From positions 1,054,001-1,118,000 of the forward strand of contig RQJH01000003.1 in the NCBI GenBank assembly GCA_014156375.1: DNA of 64,000 nucleotides, in the 5' to 3' direction. Source of the stretch: Enterobacteriaceae bacterium 89 (GTDB lineage: Bacteria > Pseudomonadota > Gammaproteobacteria > Enterobacterales > Enterobacteriaceae). The translations under genes and the position numbers were made by a program. The notes beneath the pieces were generated by a model. The model saw only the letters and a list, made by a program, of their open reading frames with translations, was not told the origin of the DNA and made no database searches. This document shows, in pieces, positions 8,746 to 15,935 of the stretch. Positions within the stretch are counted from its first letter, which is position 1. Every line of letters begins with the position of its first letter.

Positions 8746-10494
8746 TCACTCCGCGTGATAAATCTGTTTTCCTTCGAACATCGTCCACACAACTTTGGCA
8801 TCGCGCAGTTGTTCAATGCTGACTTTCTCCAGATTACGATCGAACAGCGCAAAGTCAGCACTTTTTCCTGGCGCAATCGAGCCAATTTCCTTGTCTCTGC
8901 CAATCACTTTGGCGGCGTTGAGCGTGTAGGCCTGCAGCATCGCGGCGCGGCTTATTTTTTCGCTATCCGGCGGCAACTCGCCTAACTCGCCCATCCGCGT
9001 CACAGCAGTATAGATCGCCAGCATCGGGTTCGGGCTCGACACCGGCCAGTCGCTCGCTCCGGCAATCAGCGCATGGTGGCTGTACAACGCGCCAGCGGGA
9101 TAAAGATCCTTCAGCAATGGTGCCGGAACCTTGCCATCAATCAGCGTCGTTGATGACGCATCTTTACCGGCCCACAGCAGCTGCATCGAGGCGGCAACGT
9201 TCAACTGCTGGAACCGTGGCAGGCTTTGCGGGCTGACGACCTCCAGATGAGTGATGCTGTGCATGACGCCGCTGTTGCCGTTCTGCTTGCGGGCGCAGGC
9301 GATGCCGTCCAGCGCTTCGGATACCGCACGGTCGCCAATGGCATGGAAATGCGCAATCAAATGTTCCGCATCCGCTTTAGCAATCAGCTGACAGTACTGC
9401 GCTTTATCCAGCGTGTTATCGCCGCTGTAACCCGGACGATTCAGATAAGACTCGCTGAGTTTCGCCGTTTGTGCCGGATATTCAATCACCCCGTCCTGAA
9501 AGATTTTAATCCCTGCCAGACGAACGTCCGGCGTGTGTGAAAACTGCTCGCGCAGCGCGACAACATCATCAATAGCCGCCGGAGTGGAGTGAATATTGAC
9601 CAGCGCCAGACCGGTGACGTGGGCATTCAGCTTATCCTGTTGGGCAAGCTCGGTGTAAGCCGGAAGCAGCCCTACATCATGACGACCCGGATGAGCATTA
9701 AAAACGGGAGCCAGCGGACGCACGTTACTAATAGGATCCATCCACGCGGTAATACCGAAGCCGTTCATCACTTTGGCTCCGGCAATAATTCCCGAGGCAA
9801 TTTTATGGTCGTCAACGGGAGGAATGGCGCTCAGAACATAATCCCACGCGCCTTCGGCGACGAATCCATTGATTTTCCCATCCGGCGTGAGCCCCGTTCC
9901 GGCTTTAATTCCCGCATCGGCGGCCAGTTTGTCTTCTGTGAGCTTCGCCTTATTCAGCATTGCCTGGTTGGCCCAGCCGGTGTGCGCGTCCATCCCAGCC
10001 AGAACCACAGGAATATTTTGATATTCAGGGGCATTAAATACCGAAGCGAGCAAATCAATATGATCCCAGTAATCTAATGAGAGATTGCTGTAGAACTGAA
10101 TACCGTTCAGATCGCGCAGGGGATTATTTTTATTATCATCGACAAATTTGCGAATGGTCGCCGCGTCTTTCATATTATCGGGAAAGGCTAAAGTGACGCT
10201 TTGAAATCCGGCGTAAGCGACATGCGCATGGCTGTCGATAAGGCCAGGCATCAAATAATTACCCTTCAGATCTAATCGCTTTGCCCCTTCCCCAAGTTGC
10301 TTTAGCACATCCTGATAGCGGCCTACGGCAACGACTTTATTGCCCTCAATGCCAATCGCCTGAGGATGCGGATCTTTTGGGTTAGCGCTATAAATCTCGC
10401 CACCGTAAATAATGGTTTTTGGCTCCTGTCCGGCATATGCAGACAAAGAGGCCGCCGCCAGTGCGGACACCAGCAAAAGTTTAGAGGCTTTCAT
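8746..10494 (-). CDS. exported amidohydrolase, YtcJ-like
   Basis: A 582-residue metal-dependent amidohydrolase of the YtcJ/Amidohydro_3 group. The first 24 residues (MKASKLLLVSALAAASLSAYAG) form a clear Sec signal peptide, so it acts in the periplasm, unusual for this family. Metal-binding motifs are visible: LMPGLIDSHAHVAY near residue 66, HFHAIGDRAVSEALDG near residue 385, and GASDWPVSSPNPM near residue 480. The C-terminus IAPGKSADFALFD closes the beta-sandwich. The start at 10494 was chosen for the signal peptide and the ACGGAG site upstream. An in-frame extension of 29 residues would bury it. It is encoded between an AraC-type regulator and a DapA-like aldolase. Substrate unknown. Confidence 0.88.
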   Translation of the reverse strand: MKASKLLLVSALAAASLSAYAGQEPKTIIYGGEIYSANPKDPHPQAIGIEGNKVVAVGRYQDVLKQLGEGAKRLDLKGNYLMPGLIDSHAHVAYAGFQSVTLAFPDNMKDAATIRKFVDDNKNNPLRDLNGIQFYSNLSLDYWDHIDLLASVFNAPEYQNIPVVLAGMDAHTGWANQAMLNKAKLTEDKLAADAGIKAGTGLTPDGKINGFVAEGAWDYVLSAIPPVDDHKIASGIIAGAKVMNGFGITAWMDPISNVRPLAPVFNAHPGRHDVGLLPAYTELAQQDKLNAHVTGLALVNIHSTPAAIDDVVALREQFSHTPDVRLAGIKIFQDGVIEYPAQTAKLSESYLNRPGYSGDNTLDKAQYCQLIAKADAEHLIAHFHAIGDRAVSEALDGIACARKQNGNSGVMHSITHLEVVSPQSLPRFQQLNVAASMQLLWAGKDASSTTLIDGKVPAPLLKDLYPAGALYSHHALIAGASDWPVSSPNPMLAIYTAVTRMGELGELPPDSEKISRAAMLQAYTLNAAKVIGRDKEIGSIAPGKSADFALFDRNLEKVSIEQLRDAKVVWTMFEGKQIYHAE

Positions 10495-10547
10495 GAATAA
10501 CTCCGTTGCGTTGTATAGCGAATAACGTTTTCGTTTTCGCGGTTTAA

Positions 10548-11435
10548 TTATTTTTCTGGTGTGGTCTGCAAAGGAATACAAATATCAAAAACATAATAAT
10601 TCAGGCCGACGTCCGTTTCGGGATAATAATATTCATAGCAAGGCTTATCGCTTTTTATCACTCCACGCGCTTTCATCCAGCCAAATGCCGTTTCCCAGGT
10701 TTGCTCTAGCTGTTCTTCATAAACCGCAAATTTCAGCACCGCATAGCTGCCGCCCGCCAGCGTCTGCACGGCAATCCCTCTGCCCGGCCTTTCCGTAGCT
10801 TCAATTTCAACGGCAACGTCTGTACGACAGCGTTCCGCTGAGGTGATCTCTGGCGTATCCCAATACACACACAGTGTCCCGGCAGGCTGCGAAGGCGTTC
10901 TGGCCGGCAGTGACGCCAGTAAATCCTGATGCGTTTGCTGGCAGGTCTCTTTGCCATAAGGGCCGAATCGGCGCATGTAGGCGACCCGACGCGGTGGCAG
11001 CGTGGCGATCTTCGCCATCAGCAGACCGCTTTCGCTGTCGGTGGACTGAGAATAGGGGGTTTTCTCTGAGGTGACGTTTCCAGTCTTGCTATTTGTTGCC
11101 GGGATGTGACGGCGACGAAACTCTCCCGGCGTCAGCGAAAAGTGGCTGCGGAATGCTTTGGCAAAGTTCTGCGAGCTGGAAAAACCCACCCGCAGCGCCA
11201 GGCCGGTGATATCGGCCTCAGGGAAGGCCAGCAGCCAGCAGGCAGCCCTTTCCATTCGCAGACGTCGGGTGAACTCAGCCACCGTTTCACCGACCTGAGC
11301 GCGGAAAATGCGGTGAAAATGGAAGCTGGAAAGCGCCACGGATCGGGCGATCTCCTCAAGCCCCGGGTTCAGTGCCAGGTTGTGGCTGATGTAGTCCATC
11401 GCCTTAAAAACGGGTTTACGGTGATCCTGCGCCAT
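10548..11435 (-). CDS. AraC-family regulator with GyrI-like effector domain
   Basis: A 295-residue regulator with the Rob-like arrangement. The N-terminal AraC double helix-turn-helix occupies about residues 8-108 (IARSVALSSFHFHRIFRAQVG, then LALRVGFSSSQNFAKAFRSHF). After a linker, a GyrI-like small-molecule-binding domain runs from about residue 138 (LLMAKIATLPPRRVAYMRRFGPY) to the end (YVFDICIPLQ). Such proteins sense hydrophobic or cationic small molecules. It starts 24 bases below an acetyltransferase gene and ends 53 bases above the exported amidohydrolase, so it may control both. Ligand unknown. Confidence 0.88.
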   Translation of the reverse strand: MAQDHRKPVFKAMDYISHNLALNPGLEEIARSVALSSFHFHRIFRAQVGETVAEFTRRLRMERAACWLLAFPEADITGLALRVGFSSSQNFAKAFRSHFSLTPGEFRRRHIPATNSKTGNVTSEKTPYSQSTDSESGLLMAKIATLPPRRVAYMRRFGPYGKETCQQTHQDLLASLPARTPSQPAGTLCVYWDTPEITSAERCRTDVAVEIEATERPGRGIAVQTLAGGSYAVLKFAVYEEQLEQTWETAFGWMKARGVIKSDKPCYEYYYPETDVGLNYYVFDICIPLQTTPEK

Positions 11436-11459
11436 GAGCTCTCTCTCAGTCGGGCAACG

Positions 11460-11867
11460 CTATTTCCAGACTCGCGCCATCCCTTCGCTTTCCGGCCTTA
11501 CCGATTTGAAATCAAATTTCTCATACAGCTCAGGAACATCCGCTATCAGCGTCACATAGGCTCCTTTGCTGACGTTATTATCCAGCCAGGCCACCATTTT
11601 CTCCATCAGCCCTCGCCCGAGCCCTTTGCCCTGATGTTCAGGGTCGACTGCCACGTCGACAATTTCCAGGTTTAGCGCACCATCGCCGACAATACGCCCC
11701 ATTGCCACAGGAATACCGTCAGCCAGAACATGCACGCCATAGCAGCTGTTCGGTAACGCTTTGATCGCCGCCGCCAGAGGCCGGGGAGAAAGGCCAGCAA
11801 TGATGCGCAAGCGGCAGAAATCCTCAGCAGGCGGGACGGTTTCAATCCAGATGTAATGTGTTGTCAT
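11460..11867 (-). CDS. GNAT-family N-acetyltransferase
   Basis: A compact 135-residue single-domain acetyltransferase (Acetyltransf_1). The acetyl-CoA pyrophosphate loop lies in VDPEHQGKGLGRGLMEKMVAW near residues 74-94, and the family C-terminal signature LYEKFDFKSV near residue 115. It lies 24 bases upstream of the AraC/GyrI-like regulator on the same strand, so co-transcription is likely. The acceptor is unknown. Pairing with a drug-sensing type regulator is compatible with detoxification. Confidence 0.85.
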   Translation of the reverse strand: MTTHYIWIETVPPAEDFCRLRIIAGLSPRPLAAAIKALPNSCYGVHVLADGIPVAMGRIVGDGALNLEIVDVAVDPEHQGKGLGRGLMEKMVAWLDNNVSKGAYVTLIADVPELYEKFDFKSVRPESEGMARVWK

Positions 11868-12004
11868 AGTCAGGACTCAATGAAGGCTGTTGTTCACATT
11901 TAGCAGAGCAGCGGGGAGAAGCGCAAATAGCACAGCCAGGATCTGCAATCGTGGCTGCAAAGTAAAAATCACCGTACTGATGAAATGGCGGATCCCGGTG
12001 CTGG

Positions 12005-12916
12005 TTACGCTGGCATGTTTCGGGACACCGCCAGACATTTTTCCCGCACCGCTTCGTAGAGCAGGCGTACCGAAGTGGAAAGCTGTTTACGATGAGGGCA
12101 AATCATATTTAACGGTGAGTGGTCTCCCCGGTAATCAGGCAGAATAATTTTAAGTCGCCCCTGGGCAATGTCTTCGCTGACATCCAGCCAGGATTTATTG
12201 GCAATCCCCTCTCCGGCAATGGCGAGCCGACGGATCACTTCGGCATCATCACTCATGATATGGCTGGTCACCTGAATCTCCCGGCTTTCACCGTTGCGGG
12301 TCAGAGTCCAGCGGTCATACAGTCGGCCTTTCAGCACGTAGGTCAGAGCCTGTTTTTGCTGCAACTCTTCCGGCGTTTGTGGCTCGCCATGACGCGCAAT
12401 CCACTCCGGAGACGCCACCAGCAGCCGTCGGTTGTCGGCGACAACGGGCAGGGAAATAAAACTGGCGTCGTCATTAACGCCATAGCGAAAAGCAACATCA
12501 ACCGGATCTTTAAACACATCCGTCAGGTTGTCTGAAAATAAAATACGCAGGCGCAGCGCCGGGTGCCGACGGCGAAAATCCTGAAACACCGACAGCAGCA
12601 GGTTACGCCCAAGATCGGACGGCACCGCAATTTGCAGCGTCCCGCGCACTTCATCTTCCGGTGCCTGAATTTTCAGTAACCCTGCCTGCAGCGTATCCAG
12701 CATCTGGCTGGCAAAAGGCAGCCAGGTTTCGCCTTCCGGGGTCAGGCGCAGACTGCGCGTCGAGCGGGCAAACAGCCGGATATTCAGCTGCGTTTCCAGG
12801 CGCTTAATGGCGGAACTCACCTGAGCAGGCGCAAGCCCGGCTTCACGCGCGGCTTCGCTAAAGTTGCCCAGCGCAGCGGCGCGCACAAATAAAGTTAAAT
12901 CTTCCAGCCTGAGCAT
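12005..12916 (-). CDS. LysR-family transcriptional regulator
   Basis: A 303-residue LysR regulator of the CrgA/AaeR-like branch. The N-terminal winged helix covers about residues 1-60 (LEDLTLFVRAAALGNFSEAAREAGLAPAQVSSAIKRLE), and a PBP2-type co-inducer domain follows from about 90 to 290. It is transcribed divergently from rcnB across 207 bases. LysR proteins usually act on the adjacent divergent gene, but here the neighbour is a metal-homeostasis protein and no relation is known. The 137 bases downstream of it show no clear feature. Target and ligand are unknown. Confidence 0.88.
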   Translation of the reverse strand: MLRLEDLTLFVRAAALGNFSEAAREAGLAPAQVSSAIKRLETQLNIRLFARSTRSLRLTPEGETWLPFASQMLDTLQAGLLKIQAPEDEVRGTLQIAVPSDLGRNLLLSVFQDFRRRHPALRLRILFSDNLTDVFKDPVDVAFRYGVNDDASFISLPVVADNRRLLVASPEWIARHGEPQTPEELQQKQALTYVLKGRLYDRWTLTRNGESREIQVTSHIMSDDAEVIRRLAIAGEGIANKSWLDVSEDIAQGRLKIILPDYRGDHSPLNMICPHRKQLSTSVRLLYEAVREKCLAVSRNMPA

Positions 12917-13123
12917 CTTTCTCTCCAGCAGTGTTGAGCCTGCATTGTAGGGCCGAATTCAGGAATCGTCTCAAAAAGTCGGGCATTGCGGCTTAAGTGC
13001 GTATCGCCGTGACGCTTTTCAGGGTTTGTTTACACTTTTTGCCTGCAAGAGACTTGCCAGCAGGGCAGTGCTTCAGGAATGATACGGAGCTGCGAATTTT
13101 AGTCCAGGATAGGTGGAGAAGGT

Positions 13124-13450
13124 ATGCGTAAAACAAAAATGATGCTTCTGGGCGTGCTGCTGGCGACAGCAGGTGCGGTGTCAGCTGCACCGGCAACAGT
13201 GTCGACCGGGATTCAGAAATATGAGCTGAAAGAGTTTATTGCCGATTTCACCCATTTCAACATCGGAGATACCGTTCCACAGATGTATCGCACCGATGAG
13301 TACAACATCAAACAGTGGCAGCTGCGTAACCTGCCAGCCCCGGATGCGGGCACTCACTGGACCTACATGGGTGGCAACTATGTGCTGATCACCGATGCTG
13401 ACGGGAAAGTGGTTAAAGCTTATGACGGTGAAATCTTCTACCATCGTTAA
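13124..13450 (+). CDS. rcnB: periplasmic nickel/cobalt homeostasis protein RcnB
   Basis: RcnB is a small periplasmic protein that modulates Ni/Co levels together with the efflux pump RcnA. The 108-residue product has a cleavable signal peptide (MRKTKMMLLGVLLATAGAVSAAPA). Its mature part is close to E. coli RcnB: MYRTDEYNIKQWQLRNLPAPD and the C-terminal KAYDGEIFYHR. A GGAG ribosome-binding site precedes the ATG. In E. coli it follows rcnR and rcnA. Neither is present in this window, although thiM and mrp mark the same locus, so rcnB stands alone here. Confidence 0.93.
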   Translation: MRKTKMMLLGVLLATAGAVSAAPATVSTGIQKYELKEFIADFTHFNIGDTVPQMYRTDEYNIKQWQLRNLPAPDAGTHWTYMGGNYVLITDADGKVVKAYDGEIFYHR

Positions 13451-13460
13451 GCACTCAATC

Positions 13461-13485
13461 TGCCGTGGGCGTTCTGCTCACGGCA
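13461..13485 (+). terminator. hairpin after rcnB
   Basis: Arms TGCCGTGGGC (13461-13470) and GCTCACGGCA (13476-13485) form a 10-bp stem with one G-T pair and a 5-base loop, 10 bases beyond the rcnB stop. The tail is only weakly T-rich, so termination is probable but not certain. It also lies just ahead of the next gene. Confidence 0.5.
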
Positions 13486-13512
13486 TTCAACTCAAGCCGC
13501 CTGGAGTTTCCG

Positions 13513-13938
13513 ATGATAATCCGGCCAGCCACTGAATCTGACCGCCCTTTTCTGCGTACTCTGTTTCTGCGCGCCCGCAAACTGAGCTGGAGCTGGGCGA
13601 ACGAGGAACACTTTCAGCTGGAGGATTACGATTCCGCCACGCTGGATGAACAGGTGTGGGTCGCTGAAACAGACGGGCACCGGGTGGGTTTTGCCTCCGT
13701 CTGGGAAACTGATAACTTTCTGCACAATCTGTTTGTCGATCCGGACTGGCAGGGTCAGGGGGTTGGCGCGGCTTTACTGAAGCATGCTCAGACTACGTTT
13801 ACAGGAACAGGTGCGTTGAAATGCCTGGTCCAGAATGAAAAGGCGCTTCGCTTTTACCAGCAGCACGGCTGGCATACAGAATCGCGCGGTCAGTCGCCCG
13901 ACGGGGATTATTGGCTGATGCACTACCCTCGCCGCTGA
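13513..13938 (+). CDS. GNAT-family N-acetyltransferase
   Basis: A 141-residue acetyltransferase starting MIIRPATESD, a typical GNAT beta-1 strand. The acetyl-CoA loop is in VDPDWQGQGVGAALLKHAQ near residues 77-95, and the C-terminal signature is ALRFYQQHGWHTESRG near residue 113. The start at 13513 has CTGGAG 6 bases upstream. A longer in-frame reading adds 16 unconserved residues. It lies downstream of rcnB, separated by a hairpin, and upstream of the LexA-boxed gene. Acceptor unknown. Confidence 0.85.
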   Translation: MIIRPATESDRPFLRTLFLRARKLSWSWANEEHFQLEDYDSATLDEQVWVAETDGHRVGFASVWETDNFLHNLFVDPDWQGQGVGAALLKHAQTTFTGTGALKCLVQNEKALRFYQQHGWHTESRGQSPDGDYWLMHYPRR

Positions 13939-13996
13939 TCCCTCCAGATACATTTGTTTTCATTCCATTTTGCGAGCCAGGTTGCGCAAATAGCCC

Positions 13997-14024
13997 TTGT
14001 TGTTCCCTCTGCGGCGATTACAAT
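13997..14024 (+). promoter_or_regulatory. sigma-70 promoter of the SOS-type gene
   Basis: A -35 element TTGTTG (13997-14002) and a -10 element TACAAT (14019-14024) are separated by 16 bases, which places the start of transcription near 14031. The LexA box begins at the last base of the -10 element, so repressor binding would block this promoter. Confidence 0.6.
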
Positions 14025-14043
14025 ACTGGATATAAAAACAGTA
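14024..14043 (+). promoter_or_regulatory. LexA (SOS) box
   Basis: The 20-mer TACTGGATATAAAAACAGTA has the LexA core CTG-N10-CAG with perfect 5-base outer arms (TACTG and CAGTA) and an AT-rich centre. It overlaps the predicted -10 element and start site, and the coding start follows 25 bases downstream. By established SOS rules this gene should be induced by DNA damage. Confidence 0.88.
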
Positions 14044-14068
14044 TCAATTAGCCACGGAGGCCACTGTT

Positions 14069-14515
14069 ATGGAAGCATCTCCCGTCTGGACCCATCCCCT
14101 GCTCTACGTCGACGTCGAACCAGAAACCGATTTTATCGCCACCATCGTGCACTGTGAAAAGCTGGCGGCCGACGCCATGGAAACTGAGCATACAACCACC
14201 CAGCATGATCTCTACCAGCGTTTACATCAGTGCCTCAGCGCGCTGCGCCCCACGCTATTAGATCCTATCCCCGAAGAGCTGGAGGCACAGTTTACCGTCA
14301 GCACTCTGCCCGCCCATCCTCCGGCAATGGAAACAGAAAGCGATCAGCTGTGTGATTATTGTCTGGCACTGAGCGAGCTGCTCTGCGGGAAGCGCATGAC
14401 TCTGGACGTTGAAGAGACGCTGAAGGGGTTGTTATACGATCTGACCTGTTTCCTGTCCGATACCATGCAGGCACCGCGCTGGCTAAAGACGCCGCTGGGT
14501 AACGTTCCGTTATAA
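14069..14515 (+). CDS. unknown SOS-controlled small protein
   Basis: A 148-residue acidic, leucine- and cysteine-rich soluble protein with no signal peptide or membrane segment and no motif I recognise. Cysteines cluster in HCEKL, HQCLSAL, CDYCLALSELLCG and LTCFLSD, and much of the C-terminal half looks helical. The start has CGGAGG 9 bases upstream. A perfect LexA box over its promoter is the main clue to its role: part of the DNA-damage response, like other small SOS proteins, but I see no similarity to DinI, SulA or YebG. The gene ends before a hairpin and a REP element and converges on mrp. Confidence 0.85.
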   Translation: MEASPVWTHPLLYVDVEPETDFIATIVHCEKLAADAMETEHTTTQHDLYQRLHQCLSALRPTLLDPIPEELEAQFTVSTLPAHPPAMETESDQLCDYCLALSELLCGKRMTLDVEETLKGLLYDLTCFLSDTMQAPRWLKTPLGNVPL

Positions 14516-14518
14516 AAA

Positions 14519-14549
14519 AGCAATGATGACAAACCTCTGCATCATTGCT
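14519..14549 (+). terminator. hairpin after the SOS-controlled gene
   Basis: AGCAATGATG (14519-14528) and CATCATTGCT (14540-14549) form a perfect 10-bp stem with an 11-base loop 4 bases beyond the stop codon. There is no strong T run after it, but an A run precedes it, so it would work better as a terminator for the opposite strand. Confidence 0.5.
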
Positions 14550-14551
14550 CC

Positions 14552-14637
14552 TGCCTGATGGCGCTTTGCTTATCAGACCTACAAAATCAACATATTATGC
14601 TGATCTTGTAGGTCCGGTAAGCCTGTGCCACCGGGCA
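14552..14637. repeat. REP/BIME element, copy 1
   Basis: An imperfect palindrome opening TGCCTGATGGCGCT and closing GCCACCGGGCA, with the inner pair GACCTAC / GTAGGTC. It belongs to the same family as the copies at 30887, 33420, 50517 and 57387. It lies between two convergent genes. Here the left half is the variant with TTATCAGACC instead of TTACCGGACC. Confidence 0.85.
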
Positions 14638-14660
14638 TTTCGATCCTTTTACAGCAGGGA

Positions 14661-15770
14661 TCAGACGGCGCGGAAAGCGATATCACCAGGGATGACTTCG
14701 CCCTGCCAGTAGAGCTGTGCGGCCACGCGGCCTGCCAGTTGGCGGTAGATAGCGGTGAACTCGCTATCCGGGCGCGCGACTACGGTCGGCGTACCGCGAT
14801 CGAGATCTTCGCGCAGGCTGATGTGCAACGGCATCTGTCCCAGCAGCTGAGTGTGATACTGCTGCGCCAGACGTTCTGCGCCACCGGTGCCGAAAATCGG
14901 CTCATGGTGACCGCAGTTGCTGCAGACGTGCATGCTCATGTTTTCGACGATGCCCAGCACCGGCAGCTCGACTTTCTCGAACATCACGATGCCTTTTTTG
15001 GCGTCGATCAGCGCAACGTCCTGCGGCGTGGTCACCACCAGCGCGCCGGTCACCGGAATGTTTTGCGCCAGGGTCAGCTGGATGTCCCCGGTTCCCGGCG
15101 GCATATCCAGCACCAGGTAATCGAGATCTGGCCACAGCGTTTCCTGCAGCATCTGCATCAGCGCTTTGCTGGCCATTGGGCCGCGCCACACCATGGCGTT
15201 GTCGTCGGTCACGAGGTAGCCGATCGAGTTGGTCGCCAGACCAAACTTCATGATTGGTGCCATATGCGTGCCGTCCGGCGAGGTTGGACGCTGGTCTTCT
15301 GCGCCCAGCATCATCGGGATCGACGGACCATAAATATCGGCATCCAGCAGGCCGACTTTCGCGCCCTCTGCCGCCAGCGCCAGCGCCAGGTTCACGGCCG
15401 TGGAGGATTTACCCACCCCGCCTTTCCCGGAGCTGACCGCAATAATATTTTTCACACCGTTAACGCCAGGCTGATTTTTTACCCGCTTCAGCGTGGCAAC
15501 CGCGTGGCTCAGCTTCCAGTCAATGGCTTTTGCGCCAGTGATCCGCAGCAGCTCGGCGCTGGTCTGCTCTTTCAGCTCTTCAAACGCGCTGGCCCACGCG
15601 AACGGCATCTGGATCTCGATATGCACGGTGTCATCCAGCCACGCCACGTGATGCAGGGCCTTCAGGGCTGTCAGATTATGCTTCAGGGTTGGGTGCTGAA
15701 AATTGGCCAGCGTACCTGCGACCATCGCGCGCAGGCGTTCCGGGGACGTGGCCTGGGATTGTGAACTCAT
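14661..15770 (-). CDS. mrp: Mrp/ApbC iron-sulfur cluster carrier ATPase
   Basis: A 369-residue P-loop protein of the Mrp/NBP35 group, which carries and hands over Fe-S clusters in the cytoplasm. An N-terminal MIP18-like domain spans about 10-90. The deviant Walker A motif AVSSGKGGVGKSSTAVNLA is near residue 110, and the C-terminal pair CSNCG near residue 283 is the cluster ligand. The start at 15770 has AGGAG 5 bases upstream. It is divergent from metG, as in E. coli and most enterobacteria. Confidence 0.97.
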   Translation of the reverse strand: MSSQSQATSPERLRAMVAGTLANFQHPTLKHNLTALKALHHVAWLDDTVHIEIQMPFAWASAFEELKEQTSAELLRITGAKAIDWKLSHAVATLKRVKNQPGVNGVKNIIAVSSGKGGVGKSSTAVNLALALAAEGAKVGLLDADIYGPSIPMMLGAEDQRPTSPDGTHMAPIMKFGLATNSIGYLVTDDNAMVWRGPMASKALMQMLQETLWPDLDYLVLDMPPGTGDIQLTLAQNIPVTGALVVTTPQDVALIDAKKGIVMFEKVELPVLGIVENMSMHVCSNCGHHEPIFGTGGAERLAQQYHTQLLGQMPLHISLREDLDRGTPTVVARPDSEFTAIYRQLAGRVAAQLYWQGEVIPGDIAFRAV

Positions 15771-15935
15771 CCCGACTCCTTTTTAGATGTTCTGAGAGTG
15801 CTAATTGTAACTGCGAGTTGACCTGTGAGGGAATTATTCTTCGCAGACGAATTTAGCGCCCCGTCACGCATAGCGTAACAATGACCATTTTGATAATATC
15901 GATACCCCTTTCAAAAGCAGGAAGTAATGTCCACT

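Noticed and set aside
11890-12147. 85-codon plus-strand frame at the 3' end of the LysR gene
   Set aside because: Mostly antisense to the LysR gene, no ribosome-binding site, no recognisable family.
12993-13196. 67-codon minus-strand frame upstream of rcnB
   Set aside because: Overlaps the rcnB signal peptide region in antisense and has no supporting features.
13954-14157. 67-codon frame over the LexA-boxed promoter
   Set aside because: It reads through the promoter and LexA box and into the SOS-controlled gene in another frame; no ribosome-binding site.
14625-15764. Open frame of 379 codons opposite mrp
   Set aside because: Antisense shadow of a conserved gene, rich in His, Arg and Gln as such shadows are.
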